NCBI GenBank assembly: GCA_964462185.1
Contig: CAYWWV010000002.1
Location: 1 to 64,000, forward strand
Source: RBG-16-57-9 sp964462185
Lineage (GTDB): Archaea; Thermoproteota; Bathyarchaeia; TCS64
DNA length: 64,000 nt
Direction of reading: 5' to 3'
In this document: positions 18,378 to 27,094 of the stretch, one piece after another
Numbering within the stretch: the first letter of the stretch is position 1
How the letters are laid out: every line of letters starts with the position of its first letter
Made by a program: the position numbers and the translations under genes
The notes under the pieces: generated by a model
Told to the model about the DNA's origin: nothing
Seen by the model: the letters and a program-made list of their open reading frames with translations, nothing else
Databases searched by the model: none

Positions 18378-18470
18378 GGCAGGCGGGCTACTCGACGCCT
18401 AGACCTCCACCCAGCCCGAGGCTAGACCCAGTTTTTTTATTCGTTTAAACCCCTATGAATACGAAAAACC

Positions 18471-18710
18471 TTGCTTATACTGAACCCAGAGAAATGCCAG
18501 GGCTGCCGCATATGCGAGACGGCCTGCGGGTTCCACCACACGGGCCACAAAGCCTTCAACCCCGCCGCGTCCAGCACCCACATCACCCGGGACAACGACA
18601 CAGCGGTCATCACCATGAGCATCGACAGCACATGCGACCTATGCCACGGGGAGGAGACCCCTCTATGCGTCAAATACTGCGCCTACGGGGCAAGGGGGGT
18701 CGCAAAGTGA
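18471..18710 (+). CDS. two-cluster [4Fe-4S] ferredoxin-like protein
   Basis: A 79-residue protein with eight cysteines in two sets: C9-C12-C15-C19 in the canonical CxxCxxCxxxC pattern, and C55-C58-C66-C70 with a seven-residue spacer. It probably passes electrons from the adjoining aldehyde oxidoreductase. The start is TTG, with a T-rich box A region at 18431-18448. The stop overlaps the next start (GTGA), so expression is coupled with AOR. It is shorter than many AOR-linked polyferredoxins. Confidence 0.85.
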   Translation: MLILNPEKCQGCRICETACGFHHTGHKAFNPAASSTHITRDNDTAVITMSIDSTCDLCHGEETPLCVKYCAYGARGVAK

Positions 18711-20593
18711 AGCCCCATGGATACGGGGGCCGGTTGCTCCGAGTAGACCTCTCCACGGGGGAGATGGAGGAGGAGCCCATCGAAAACTACCTGGACTGGG
18801 TGGGGGGCCGGGGGATAAACGCCTGGATACTCTTCAACGAGCTACCCGTGGAGGCTGAGCCCCTCAGCCCAGAGAACATCCTAGCCATCGGCGCCGGATC
18901 CCTGGTGGGCACCCTGGCGCCTTTCTGCAGCAGGGTTAGCATCGACACCAAGAACGCCTTCACGGGGGGAGTGGGCTCAGCCAACTGCGGCGGCCACTTC
19001 GGAGCCGAGATGAAGTACGCGGGCTACGACAACATAGTGTTCAAAGGCAGGTCCCCCACCCCCGTCTACCTGTGGCTCAACGACGGGGAGGCGGAGCTGA
19101 GAGACGCCTCCGAGCTATGGGGTAAGACAACCTGGGAAACCGAGCGCCTCATCCGGGAGAGGGAGAAGGACGAGGGGGTACGGGTGTTGGCGATAGGGCC
19201 GGCGGGGGAGAACCAGGTGAGGTCGGCCTGCATCATGTCGGATAGGGCTAAAGCCGCGGGGGGGAGCGGGGTGGGCGCCGTAATGGGGAGCAAGAACCTT
19301 AAAGCGGTTGCAGCCCGGGGGAGCCTACCCATCACAGTAGCCGAGCCCCAGCGGTTCATCGAGGCCGTGGACGCCGCTAGGGCCAAGGTGGAGGCCTTCC
19401 CCAAGGCTAGGCTATACCGCAGCGAGGGATACTACGGGGTGGAGAGCTACTACGGTAGCCCCGCCTGGGAGGCCGGGTTCAGGCCTGTGCGGAACGGCCA
19501 AGACGACTACTGGGAGCCCGAGAAGATCAGGAGGGTGGCAGGGGACACCATCAAGCCCTATAGGAGGAAGATACTGGCCTGCTACGGGTGCCCCGTTGGC
19601 TGCATGCCGTGGATGAAGGTCCCCGACGGCCCCTACAAGGCCGAGGGGGAGGGGTGGTGGAACAACAGCAGCAACAGCTTCTGCACGAGGGTGGACTGCA
19701 GCAACCCGGAGGCAGCCATCAAGGCCCACCTCTTGGCAAACCAGCTGGGGCTGGACGGGGACAACGTCTCCGTCGTCATCGGCTGGGCCTTCGAGGCCTA
19801 CGAGAAGGGGGCCCTCACCGTCGAGGACACCGACGGCCTAGAGCTCACATGGGGGAACCACGACGCCGTGCTAAGCCTTCTGGAGAAGATAGCCCACCGG
19901 GAGGGCTTCGGCGACTTCCTGGCGGACGGGGTGAAGGCGGCATCGGAGAGGCTGGGGAAGGGATCCGAGGAGTACGCCATCCACATCAAGGGCCAGGACA
20001 GCGTCGACGGGATACGCATCAGCAAGGGCTGGGGCTTCGGGGTGGTGACCAGCCCCGCGGCGGGGAGGCACCTGAGGGGGGCCATCCACAGCTTCAAGGC
20101 CGAGGAGTTTAGGTCTTGGAGAGACGTCCCCTACAAGGTCTACATGCAGGAGCAGTTCAAGGGGGTGCTGGACATGACGGGGACCTGCCTATACAACAAC
20201 GGCTTGCTGAGCTGGGAGACGGAGCCCGCCCCCAGCTCGGTCGGCTACATAGCTGAGCTGGCCTCAGCCCTCACCGGCATGGACCTAGGCGTCGATAGGC
20301 TCCTCTGGGTCAGCAGGAGGCTCCACAACGTGGAGAAGGCCATCAACACCCTCCACGGCGGGTTCACCCGGAAAGACGACTACCCGCCTAAGAGGTACTG
20401 GGAGGAGCCAGTCAAGTCCGGGCCCTACAAGGGGGACCGGATAGAGCATGACAAGTGGGATGAAGCCCTGGACGCCTACTATGGGCTCCACGGCTGGGAC
20501 CCCGAGACGGGGCTTCAGACCCGGCGATGCCTAGTGGACCTGGGGCTGGAGGCGGTGGCTGACCGCCTCGCCGCAGCCGGCCTCCTAAAATAG
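18707..20593 (+). CDS. aor: aldehyde ferredoxin oxidoreductase (tungsten AOR family)
   Basis: About 628 residues, the usual length of AOR. The N-terminal Y-G-G-R-L-L-R-V-D-L motif starts the pterin-binding domain. A CxxCxxxC motif (C-Y-G-C-P-V-G-C) with a distal cysteine in D-M-T-G-T-C supplies the [4Fe-4S] ligands. The enzyme oxidises aldehydes to acids with ferredoxin as acceptor, using a tungsten bis-pterin cofactor. The GTG start overlaps the ferredoxin stop. A longer frame upstream is antifeature-rich and overlaps the ferredoxin, so it was not used. Its place between S9 peptidases links it to amino acid fermentation. Confidence 0.92.
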   Translation: MKPHGYGGRLLRVDLSTGEMEEEPIENYLDWVGGRGINAWILFNELPVEAEPLSPENILAIGAGSLVGTLAPFCSRVSIDTKNAFTGGVGSANCGGHFGAEMKYAGYDNIVFKGRSPTPVYLWLNDGEAELRDASELWGKTTWETERLIREREKDEGVRVLAIGPAGENQVRSACIMSDRAKAAGGSGVGAVMGSKNLKAVAARGSLPITVAEPQRFIEAVDAARAKVEAFPKARLYRSEGYYGVESYYGSPAWEAGFRPVRNGQDDYWEPEKIRRVAGDTIKPYRRKILACYGCPVGCMPWMKVPDGPYKAEGEGWWNNSSNSFCTRVDCSNPEAAIKAHLLANQLGLDGDNVSVVIGWAFEAYEKGALTVEDTDGLELTWGNHDAVLSLLEKIAHREGFGDFLADGVKAASERLGKGSEEYAIHIKGQDSVDGIRISKGWGFGVVTSPAAGRHLRGAIHSFKAEEFRSWRDVPYKVYMQEQFKGVLDMTGTCLYNNGLLSWETEPAPSSVGYIAELASALTGMDLGVDRLLWVSRRLHNVEKAINTLHGGFTRKDDYPPKRYWEEPVKSGPYKGDRIEHDKWDEALDAYYGLHGWDPETGLQTRRCLVDLGLEAVADRLAAAGLLK

Positions 20594-20600
20594 TTTTTAA
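20594..20600 (+). promoter_or_regulatory. box A of the second S9 peptidase
   Basis: TTTTTAA immediately after the AOR stop, centred 25 bases before the ATG at 20622. This gives the peptidase its own promoter despite the tight spacing. Confidence 0.65.
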
Positions 20601-20621
20601 CCCGGCACCCCTTCTTCAACC

Positions 20622-22595
20622 ATGGCCAAGCGTAGAGTAAAGGCCGAGGACCTGAGGCGCTTCAAATTCGTATCGGACCCCCAGATAAGCCCCGATGGCG
20701 GCCACGTGGCCTTTGTGCACACCCGGGTGGACTACGAGGGGAACAGATACCTCAGCAACATATGGATATGGGATGTGGAGGGTGGTAGGGCACGCCCCTT
20801 CACCTCGGGCCCTGGGAGGGACACCAACCCCCGTTGGAGCCCGAAGGGGGATAGGCTCCTCTTCCTCGGCTCGGGGCGGCAGCCCGACGCCAAGACCCAG
20901 CTATACGTGATCTCGGCCTCTGGCGGGGAGGCCCGGCTGGTGGCCGACTTGGAGCACGGGGTCTCCAACCCCAGGTGGAGCCCCGATGGCCGCCGCATCC
21001 TCTTCACGTCGAGGGTTTGGACCGAGGAGAAACCCAAGTCGGATGTGAAGCGGATAACCCGCCTCAGGTACAGGTTCAACAACGTGGGCTACTTCCACGG
21101 GAGGAGGACCCACCTGTTTACCGTGGGGGCTGGAGGTGGGAGGCCCAGACAGCTCACCCAGGGGGAGTTCGATGTGGCCGATCCACGGTGGAGCAGCGAC
21201 GGGAAGTCCATCACCTTCATCGCCAACATGGAGCCCGACCAGGACACCAGCAGGGTCGCCGACATATACCGGGTCCCCAGGGGAGGGGGGGAACCCGTGA
21301 AGCTCACCGACTCCACCTACAACATCCAGTGCCACAGCCACCAACCCGGCGGAGACCAGGTAGCCTTCATAGGCCACCACAGGCCCCAGGAGTTGGCGGT
21401 GGACTACGAGCTGTATCTACTGGCCCCTGAGGGGGGCGAGGCCCAGCTCTTGACAGGAGGCTTCAACAGGAGCCTCCTCATGGGAGTGGGCAGCGACATG
21501 CGGGTGTCGGCTTCAGTCGAGCAGCCGGTTTGGAGCAGCTGTGGGCGCTACCTATACTTCAACACGGCCGACACCCCCTACTGCAACCTCTACCGCCTGG
21601 AGGTGGAGAGCCGGCGTGTGGAGGTCCTGGTCTCTGGGAAGACGGTGGACGGCTTCAGCGTTTCAGAGGGCGGCGTGGTGGCCTTCAACGCCATGACCAG
21701 CCTGGAGCCCTGCGAGCTATACTTGCTGAGGGAGGGGGTGGAGGAGAAGCTCACCGGCTTCAACAAGAGGCTGTTGGAGGGCTTGCAGCTCTCCGAGCCC
21801 GAGCACTTCACCTTCACCAACCGTTTGGGCCGGGTGGTGGACGGGTGGGTGATGAAGCCCGTGGGGTTCCGGGAGGGCGGGAAATACCCCTGCATCTTGG
21901 AGATGCATGGGGGGCCCCGGGGGGTATACGGTGAAGGCTTCTACCTGGAGTTTCACCTCCTCTGCTCCCAGGGCTACGCCGTCATCTACACCAACCCCAG
22001 GGGAAGCGCGGGCTACGAGGAGGAGTACGCCCAGGCCGTCATGGGCCACTATGGGGAGGTGGACTACGAGGACTTCATGGACTTCGTGGACGAGGCCCTG
22101 GCCAGGTATCCGTGGCTAGACGGGCATCGCCTGGGGCTGACCGGAGGGAGCTACGGGGGTTACACCACCAACTGGATCATCGGCCACACAGACCGCTTCA
22201 AGGCCGCCGTCACCTGTCGAAGCATCTCCAACTGGGTGAGCAAGATGGGGGTGAGCGACATAGGCTTCATGCAGCCCGAGTCCGTCAGCGGCGTCAAAAC
22301 CCTTTGGGGCGACGACCTCTTCGAGCACATAAGGAGGAGCCCCCTATACTACGCGGGGAACGTTAAGACGCCCTGCCTCGTCATCCACAGCGAGGAGGAC
22401 TACCGGTGCCCCATGGACCAGGCCGAGCAATGGTTCACCGCCCTCAAGCTCAACAACGTGCCCACCGAGCTCATCCGGTTCCCCGGGGAGAACCACGAGC
22501 TGAGCAGGAGCGGCAAGCCCAAACACAGGGTGGAGCGCCTCCAACACATCCTCAGGTGGTTCAAAGCCTACTTGGGGGATGCTCAAAGGATTTAA
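20622..22595 (+). CDS. S9 family prolyl oligopeptidase/acylaminoacyl peptidase, copy 2
   Basis: A 657-residue paralog of the 16401 gene with the same propeller and hydrolase layout. The triad is serine in G-G-S-Y-G-G-Y, aspartate in E-E-D-Y-R-C and histidine in G-E-N-H-E-L. Identity at DNA level is patchy: near-identical blocks at about 20837-20895 and 20971-21003 and an identical block at 22474-22564, separated by diverged stretches, which suggests repeated gene conversion. Probable cytoplasmic oligopeptide degradation. Confidence 0.93.
   Translation: MAKRRVKAEDLRRFKFVSDPQISPDGGHVAFVHTRVDYEGNRYLSNIWIWDVEGGRARPFTSGPGRDTNPRWSPKGDRLLFLGSGRQPDAKTQLYVISASGGEARLVADLEHGVSNPRWSPDGRRILFTSRVWTEEKPKSDVKRITRLRYRFNNVGYFHGRRTHLFTVGAGGGRPRQLTQGEFDVADPRWSSDGKSITFIANMEPDQDTSRVADIYRVPRGGGEPVKLTDSTYNIQCHSHQPGGDQVAFIGHHRPQELAVDYELYLLAPEGGEAQLLTGGFNRSLLMGVGSDMRVSASVEQPVWSSCGRYLYFNTADTPYCNLYRLEVESRRVEVLVSGKTVDGFSVSEGGVVAFNAMTSLEPCELYLLREGVEEKLTGFNKRLLEGLQLSEPEHFTFTNRLGRVVDGWVMKPVGFREGGKYPCILEMHGGPRGVYGEGFYLEFHLLCSQGYAVIYTNPRGSAGYEEEYAQAVMGHYGEVDYEDFMDFVDEALARYPWLDGHRLGLTGGSYGGYTTNWIIGHTDRFKAAVTCRSISNWVSKMGVSDIGFMQPESVSGVKTLWGDDLFEHIRRSPLYYAGNVKTPCLVIHSEEDYRCPMDQAEQWFTALKLNNVPTELIRFPGENHELSRSGKPKHRVERLQHILRWFKAYLGDAQRI
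22474..22564. repeat. 91-base identical tract in S9 copy 2
   Basis: Partner of 18229-18319, 4245 bases downstream in direct orientation. Confidence 0.96.
22591..22595 (+). promoter_or_regulatory. box A of the YkgJ-like gene
   Basis: TTTAA, centred 26 bases before the ATG at 22619 and overlapping the stop codon of the S9 gene. Confidence 0.6.
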
Positions 22596-22618
22596 GCCGG
22601 GCTACCTCAACACCTCCC

Positions 22619-23110
22619 ATGGCTGCCTTCCAATGCCTGCGGTGTGGTAAATGCTGCTCCAGGCTGGAGAAGGAGCATGGAGGGGTCTCCCTCTTCCCCT
22701 GGGAGGTCCATCTTTTCCCCAGGGATATGGTGGAGCCCTCGCTGGGGCTGGGTGAGAAGCCTGGCTGCGAGGGCTTCAAGGTCTTCCTATACCTCTACCG
22801 GGGCCCAGGGTGCATCCACTTCCAGGGGGAGGGCTGCGCCATCCACGACCAGAGACCCCTGGTTTGCCGTAGCTACCCCTTCAGGGCGAGGAAGGCTGGG
22901 GGGAAGACGGTGTTTGTGACCTCCCCCGAGTGCCCGGCCCTCGAGGGGTGGCCCAAGTCCCTCACCCTCGACACCCGCTTCGAGGAGCTGGACGCCGCCG
23001 AGCTCGTGGCCGACCTGTTGTCGAGGTTCTACAAGGGCGATGAGGCCAAGTGGTGGAGGAACGAGAGGGGGGAGTGGGTTAGGATCGGAAGAGATAAGTC
23101 CTCCCAGTGA
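22619..23110 (+). CDS. YkgJ family zinc/iron-chelating cysteine cluster protein
   Basis: A 163-residue protein opening with the C-L-R-C-G-K-C-C motif of the YkgJ/CxxCxxCC family, then G-C-I-H-F, G-C-A-I-H-D-Q-R-P-L-V-C-R-S-Y-P-F and S-P-E-C-P-A. The cysteines are expected to bind zinc or an Fe-S cluster. The exact role is unknown. The ATG at 22619 is fixed by the box A position and by the family N-terminus; a longer in-frame ORF overlaps the S9 gene and is not supported. Confidence 0.85.
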   Translation: MAAFQCLRCGKCCSRLEKEHGGVSLFPWEVHLFPRDMVEPSLGLGEKPGCEGFKVFLYLYRGPGCIHFQGEGCAIHDQRPLVCRSYPFRARKAGGKTVFVTSPECPALEGWPKSLTLDTRFEELDAAELVADLLSRFYKGDEAKWWRNERGEWVRIGRDKSSQ

Positions 23111-23327
23111 GTGGGTTTAACCGCCCGTAGAGACTCGACGCAGCCGCTTCGACGGACCTCGCCGAGCCCACCCGGCAGTGAGTCGAGGTTACCCACAAGC
23201 GGTACAGACGGGTGGGGGCTGGACCCGACAGACTGCATTTGAGAGAGCCCGGCCAAGCACGGCGACGCCGAGTCTATGAGGCCGGGGGTTTACTGCAGGG
23301 CACAGGGACCCCGGCCCCCGAAGGGTG
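23111..23327. ncRNA. candidate structured noncoding RNA between convergent genes
   Basis: The segment lacks a plausible ORF and can form many long-range helices. Domain 1: 23111-23116 with 23191-23196 and 23119-23122 with 23187-23190 (10 pairs with a two-base bulge), then 23132-23136 with 23180-23184. Domain 2: 23214-23222 with 23311-23319 (nine pairs, one GU), 23233-23237 with 23294-23298, 23248-23254 with 23280-23286, capped by 23260-23263 with 23267-23270. I did not find SRP, RNase P, tRNA or 5S signatures on either strand. Domain 2 has a pocket-like internal loop and a downstream ACA, so an H/ACA-type guide is possible. The strand is not known. Confidence 0.4.
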
Positions 23328-24224
23328 CTACTTGACCACGCCTAGACGGTGGAGCTCCTCGGTCAACACGCTCAACACGTTCTTCAGCTGGGTCTGCCTC
23401 TTCACGTACTCGTCTCCGCTGATGACCCCCTGCTTGAACTGGCTGTCTAGGCCAGCCAGCTCCACCTCCACCTCGGATATCCTGTCTCTGAGGAGCTTGG
23501 TGTAGTCGGCTGTGGCCACCTCCGACTCCCCCAGGCTGGCCACATCGGCCTGCACCACCCCGTCGTGTATCCTCAGTATCCTGTCGGATATCCTGGCGAT
23601 GTTGGGGTCGTGGGTGACCATGATCACCGTCTTACCCATATCCTGGTTGATCCTTCTCAGGTACTCCACAACTATCCTGGCGTTCTCGGTGTCAAGCTCC
23701 CCCGTGGGCTCGTCGGCCAGTATGAGGGGCGGGTCGTTGGCCAGGGCCGAGGCCAGGGCTATCCTCTGCTGCTCCCCCCCGCTCAGCTCCCCGGGTTTAT
23801 GGTTCCTCCTGTCCAAGAGGTTCACCACCTCCAGGAGCTGGTCCACCCTTTTCCGCCTCTCCTCCCTGGGTATGCCCAGGGCGGCCATGGGGAGCTCTAT
23901 GTTCTCCGCGGCCGTCAAGGTGGGAACCAGGTTCATGTTTTGGAAGACGTGGCCCACCATCTCCCGGCGGAAGTTCACCAGGTCGCTGGTGGACATCTTG
24001 CTAAGGTCTTTGTCGAAGACCCTTACGGTGCCCGCGGTGGCCCTGTCCAGGCCTCCGATGATGTTGAGGAGGGTGGTCTTCCCGCTGCCGCTGGGACCGA
24101 TGATGGAGATCATCTCCCCCCTTCTAACGTTCACGTTTAGGCCTCTGAGGGCCTGGACCTCCACGGCTCCCAGCTTGTAAATCTTTATCAGGTCTCTAAC
24201 AATCACGGCGTTTCTCGTACTCAC
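23328..24224 (-). CDS. ABC transporter ATP-binding protein (MacB/LolD type) with C-terminal extension
   Basis: Residues 1-230 form a standard ATPase: Walker A GPSGSGKT (43-50), signature LSGGEQQR, Walker B I-L-A-D-E-P-T-G-E-L-D and the switch histidine in V-T-H-D. Residues 235-298 add a charged, probably coiled-coil tail (E-V-E-V-E-L-A-G, K-R-Q-T-Q-L-K-N) absent from minimal LolD-type subunits. It starts with GTG three bases after the permease stop and so forms one exporter with it. The family powers lipoprotein extraction, peptide export or mechanotransmission rather than import. Confidence 0.92.
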   Translation of the reverse strand: MSTRNAVIVRDLIKIYKLGAVEVQALRGLNVNVRRGEMISIIGPSGSGKTTLLNIIGGLDRATAGTVRVFDKDLSKMSTSDLVNFRREMVGHVFQNMNLVPTLTAAENIELPMAALGIPREERRKRVDQLLEVVNLLDRRNHKPGELSGGEQQRIALASALANDPPLILADEPTGELDTENARIVVEYLRRINQDMGKTVIMVTHDPNIARISDRILRIHDGVVQADVASLGESEVATADYTKLLRDRISEVEVELAGLDSQFKQGVISGDEYVKRQTQLKNVLSVLTEELHRLGVVK

Positions 24225-24227
24225 ATC

Positions 24228-26972
24228 TCACTCCTCCAGTTTCAGGTCGGGGTTTGAGGCTATGCGGTTCACCGCCACCCCCACCGGTATCAGGGTGGCG
24301 ACCACCACTAGGCCCACTATGGCGGCGATCTTGGCCAAGGCGCTGGGGGGGAAGGTGACCTTGTAGCTGAATATGAAGGCCAGCGTGTTGTTCAAGAGGT
24401 TGACTATCCCGTAGACGGTGGAGACCCCCACGAAGGCCCCTAGGGCGATGGAGAAGAGGTTCATGCCCATGATCTCCATGGCCAGCGTCACCCCCATCTG
24501 TTTGGGGCTGAAACCCCTAATAGCCATAATGGTCAACTCCTTGCTCCTGCTTCTGATGAGGGTTGAAACCACCAGGGCCACCCCTATGGAGGCCACAAGG
24601 CCGGCGAAGTAGGTTCCCAACACCTGTATCTGCTTGGGCCCTGAGAGCAGCAGGTTCCCCAGGGCCGCCTCCAGGTTCAGCGCCGCCACATCCACCCTCT
24701 GGACGTCGGGGTCCACCTCCCCCAGGGCCTCGGCGACCCCCTCGTAGTCCACGTCCTCCTCCAGGTTGACTATGATCCTCCTCTGGTCGATGTACCTCTC
24801 CTTGATCCTCTCCATGAACTCGTCGTTCACATACATCAAGGGGTTGTGGGGCACCCAGTTTTCTCCTGCCTCCCGCCCGAAGAATCCTACGATGCGCACC
24901 TGGTAGGTCCTGGCGGCGGTGTTGAGGATCATGGTGTTGTTGATGCTGAGGCCCAGGGCTTCGGCGGCCCCCCGCTCGATTATGGCCCCATTCTCCGTCT
25001 GGTTCATGCGCTCGAAGACTTGGGGGTCGTCAATGATCTCGGGGGTGTAGTAGGCGGAGTCCCTCCAGGCCAGGGGGTCTACCCCCCGGACGGGGACGGC
25101 TCCCAGGCTGGTGTCGGGGGTGAACAAGACCTCTATGCACGCGCTTTCCACGCCGGGGACCTCCAAGACCTTCTCCAGCACCTCCTGGGCGTGGTCTCCC
25201 TCGAAGAGCCACACCGCGGCGTCGGCCCCAACGGAGGTGTAGACGGCGCTCTCTATGAAGTCCTCGTTGGTGGCCACGTTGCCTATGACGGTGACGCTGT
25301 ACCCCACTATGAGGGCGACCATGAAGGTGGTGGCCGCCACCCGCTTCAGGTTCCTCTGGAGGGTGAGGGCTGAGAACCTTGCTGCGTCTCCCACTAGGAG
25401 GGTTGACACCCAGGTGAGGAGCCTCTGGTACCAGGGCACGTAGTATACGAAGAGCTTGGTGAAGCCCCAGAAGAAGAGTATGGGGGCTATGAAGCTGAGA
25501 AGGTAGTCGGTGCCCCACCAGGTGGAGTAGAGGAGGCTCACGATCAGGTTGCTGGTGGAGGGCCTGAACTGGTCCACCGTGTACCCCAGGTAGAGCATAG
25601 CAAACCTGTAAGCCCCCAGGAGGAATGCCAAGAGGGGTGGGAACACCTCCCTCTTCTCCTCCTCCTCGGAGATGTGCTCCCTGAGGGCATCCACGATGTT
25701 CACCTCCACCGCCTTCTGGGCTGGTCGGAGGAGGGAGAAGAGGGATAGGCCTGTGCTGAAGATGAATATGGATGCCAGCGTCACGGGGTTCACCGTTAGC
25801 AGGGTCTCCAGGGGTGTGAGACCGGGTATGACCAGGGGTAGAACCAGGCTGCTGCCCATTAGCGCCACCACCCCGGCCACCAGGGAGACCACTAGCCCCT
25901 CAAACAGGAGCATGCGGAAGACCTGTTGGGTGTTGAGGCCCCTCACCAGGAGCAGCCCTATCTCCCTCCTCCTGAGCTGGAAGACCACCTCGGCGATGGT
26001 GGTGCCCAGGTACCAGGCCGTGAAGAATACGGGGAGGCTGACCACGATGGTGCTGGTCTTCATGTTGTTGGCGTTCTGGAGGACGGCCTCCAGCATCTCC
26101 CCCAGGAAGTTTCGAGGGGTGTAGAAATACTGGGCCCCGTTGGCGTTTACCTCCTCGAAAATGAGTTTGATCTCCTCGATGCTCCCATCCAAGTCCCAGG
26201 GGTTCACCAGTCTTTCCCTGTCCAGGCTTATGAGGGCAACCCCATGCTGGTCGTCGGTGGGCCTCCGGTCCTCGGCGAAGATGCTCCTCTGGATGTCCAT
26301 GTAGGTGTCGGTGCTCATCAAAACCATGTTGTACCTGGGCCTCCTCTGGGAGGGGTCGTTCCTGCTGAACAAGCCATACAGGTACCGGTCGTACCTGCTG
26401 ACGAAGAGGGCCCAGGCGGTGTCCTCCACGGCCACCGAGCCCCCTATGGGGAGGGTGAACCTCCGGTTCTCGAAGCCCGGGGGACTCCTCCAGAGGTAGG
26501 TGCTGATGTCGAAGGTGATGGAGCCGTTTGCTTCGTACTCCTCCGCCATGAAGCTGCTGACATCTAGGTAGACCTTCCCCCTCTCGAAGCGGTCAACCCC
26601 CTGGATGCTCTCGTAGAAGGTGGAGTTGTCGGGGATGGCCACCAGGAAGATGCCCTCCACCGTCTCGTTGGAGCCGGGCTCGAAGGCGTTCACCGGCGCC
26701 CAGATGAACTTGTCTATGTGGGTGACCCCCTCGATGCTGCCCAAGACCTCCTCCACCTCCAATATCCGGGTCTTGGTGATGTTCTTCGCCGAGGCCTGGT
26801 CTATGACGTCGTAGGGCGCCGACCTGAAAATCTGCTCCAGGCTCTTGGCCCCGATGGCGTCGGCTCCCTGCAGTATACCCGCGAAGAGGGTTGTAGCCAG
26901 GGCCACGCTCACAAAGAGGGAGAGGAACATCCCTCTACCCCTGACTATCCTCTTAACGGAATACTGGAACAT
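24228..26972 (-). CDS. ABC transporter permease, FtsX/MacB fold
   Basis: A 914-residue protein with an N-terminal membrane helix (residues about 12-35), a long external domain to about 310, FtsX-like helices, a second external domain (about 560-740) and a final FtsX-type helix set near the C-terminus. It thus holds two FtsX modules, as in large MacB_PCD permeases. It pairs with the adjoining ATPase. A run of A around 26998 lies 26 bases before the ATG and may serve as box A. The substrate is unknown; surface polypeptide or lipid handling is likely. Confidence 0.87.
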   Translation of the reverse strand: MFQYSVKRIVRGRGMFLSLFVSVALATTLFAGILQGADAIGAKSLEQIFRSAPYDVIDQASAKNITKTRILEVEEVLGSIEGVTHIDKFIWAPVNAFEPGSNETVEGIFLVAIPDNSTFYESIQGVDRFERGKVYLDVSSFMAEEYEANGSITFDISTYLWRSPPGFENRRFTLPIGGSVAVEDTAWALFVSRYDRYLYGLFSRNDPSQRRPRYNMVLMSTDTYMDIQRSIFAEDRRPTDDQHGVALISLDRERLVNPWDLDGSIEEIKLIFEEVNANGAQYFYTPRNFLGEMLEAVLQNANNMKTSTIVVSLPVFFTAWYLGTTIAEVVFQLRRREIGLLLVRGLNTQQVFRMLLFEGLVVSLVAGVVALMGSSLVLPLVIPGLTPLETLLTVNPVTLASIFIFSTGLSLFSLLRPAQKAVEVNIVDALREHISEEEEKREVFPPLLAFLLGAYRFAMLYLGYTVDQFRPSTSNLIVSLLYSTWWGTDYLLSFIAPILFFWGFTKLFVYYVPWYQRLLTWVSTLLVGDAARFSALTLQRNLKRVAATTFMVALIVGYSVTVIGNVATNEDFIESAVYTSVGADAAVWLFEGDHAQEVLEKVLEVPGVESACIEVLFTPDTSLGAVPVRGVDPLAWRDSAYYTPEIIDDPQVFERMNQTENGAIIERGAAEALGLSINNTMILNTAARTYQVRIVGFFGREAGENWVPHNPLMYVNDEFMERIKERYIDQRRIIVNLEEDVDYEGVAEALGEVDPDVQRVDVAALNLEAALGNLLLSGPKQIQVLGTYFAGLVASIGVALVVSTLIRSRSKELTIMAIRGFSPKQMGVTLAMEIMGMNLFSIALGAFVGVSTVYGIVNLLNNTLAFIFSYKVTFPPSALAKIAAIVGLVVVATLIPVGVAVNRIASNPDLKLEE

Positions 26973-27065
26973 CCCTAATTCAACCCAGCTCCAGTCTAAA
27001 AAAATGTTCCCCGAGTCCTCCCCCAGGCCCAGCCCTAAAGCCGGGTCGGCTCAGGGGGTAAAACC

Positions 27066-27071
27066 TTATAA
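27066..27071 (+). promoter_or_regulatory. box A of the DUF1512 gene
   Basis: TTATAA, centred 26-27 bases before a GTG at 27095, which decides the start of the following gene. Confidence 0.65.
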
Positions 27072-27094
27072 CCCGTGTATTGCTACCAACAGCA

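Noticed and set aside
18455..18706. Long N-terminal extension of the AOR frame
   Set aside because: It overlaps the ferredoxin gene in another frame, reads as low-complexity H/P/R-rich sequence, and the GTG at 18707 gives the normal AOR length and a coupled GTGA overlap.
23111..23327. RNase P or SRP RNA
   Set aside because: The expected RNase P core (GGAAAGUCC and ACAGAA strands) and the SRP helix 8 motif (GGAAGG...AGCAG) were not found on either strand.
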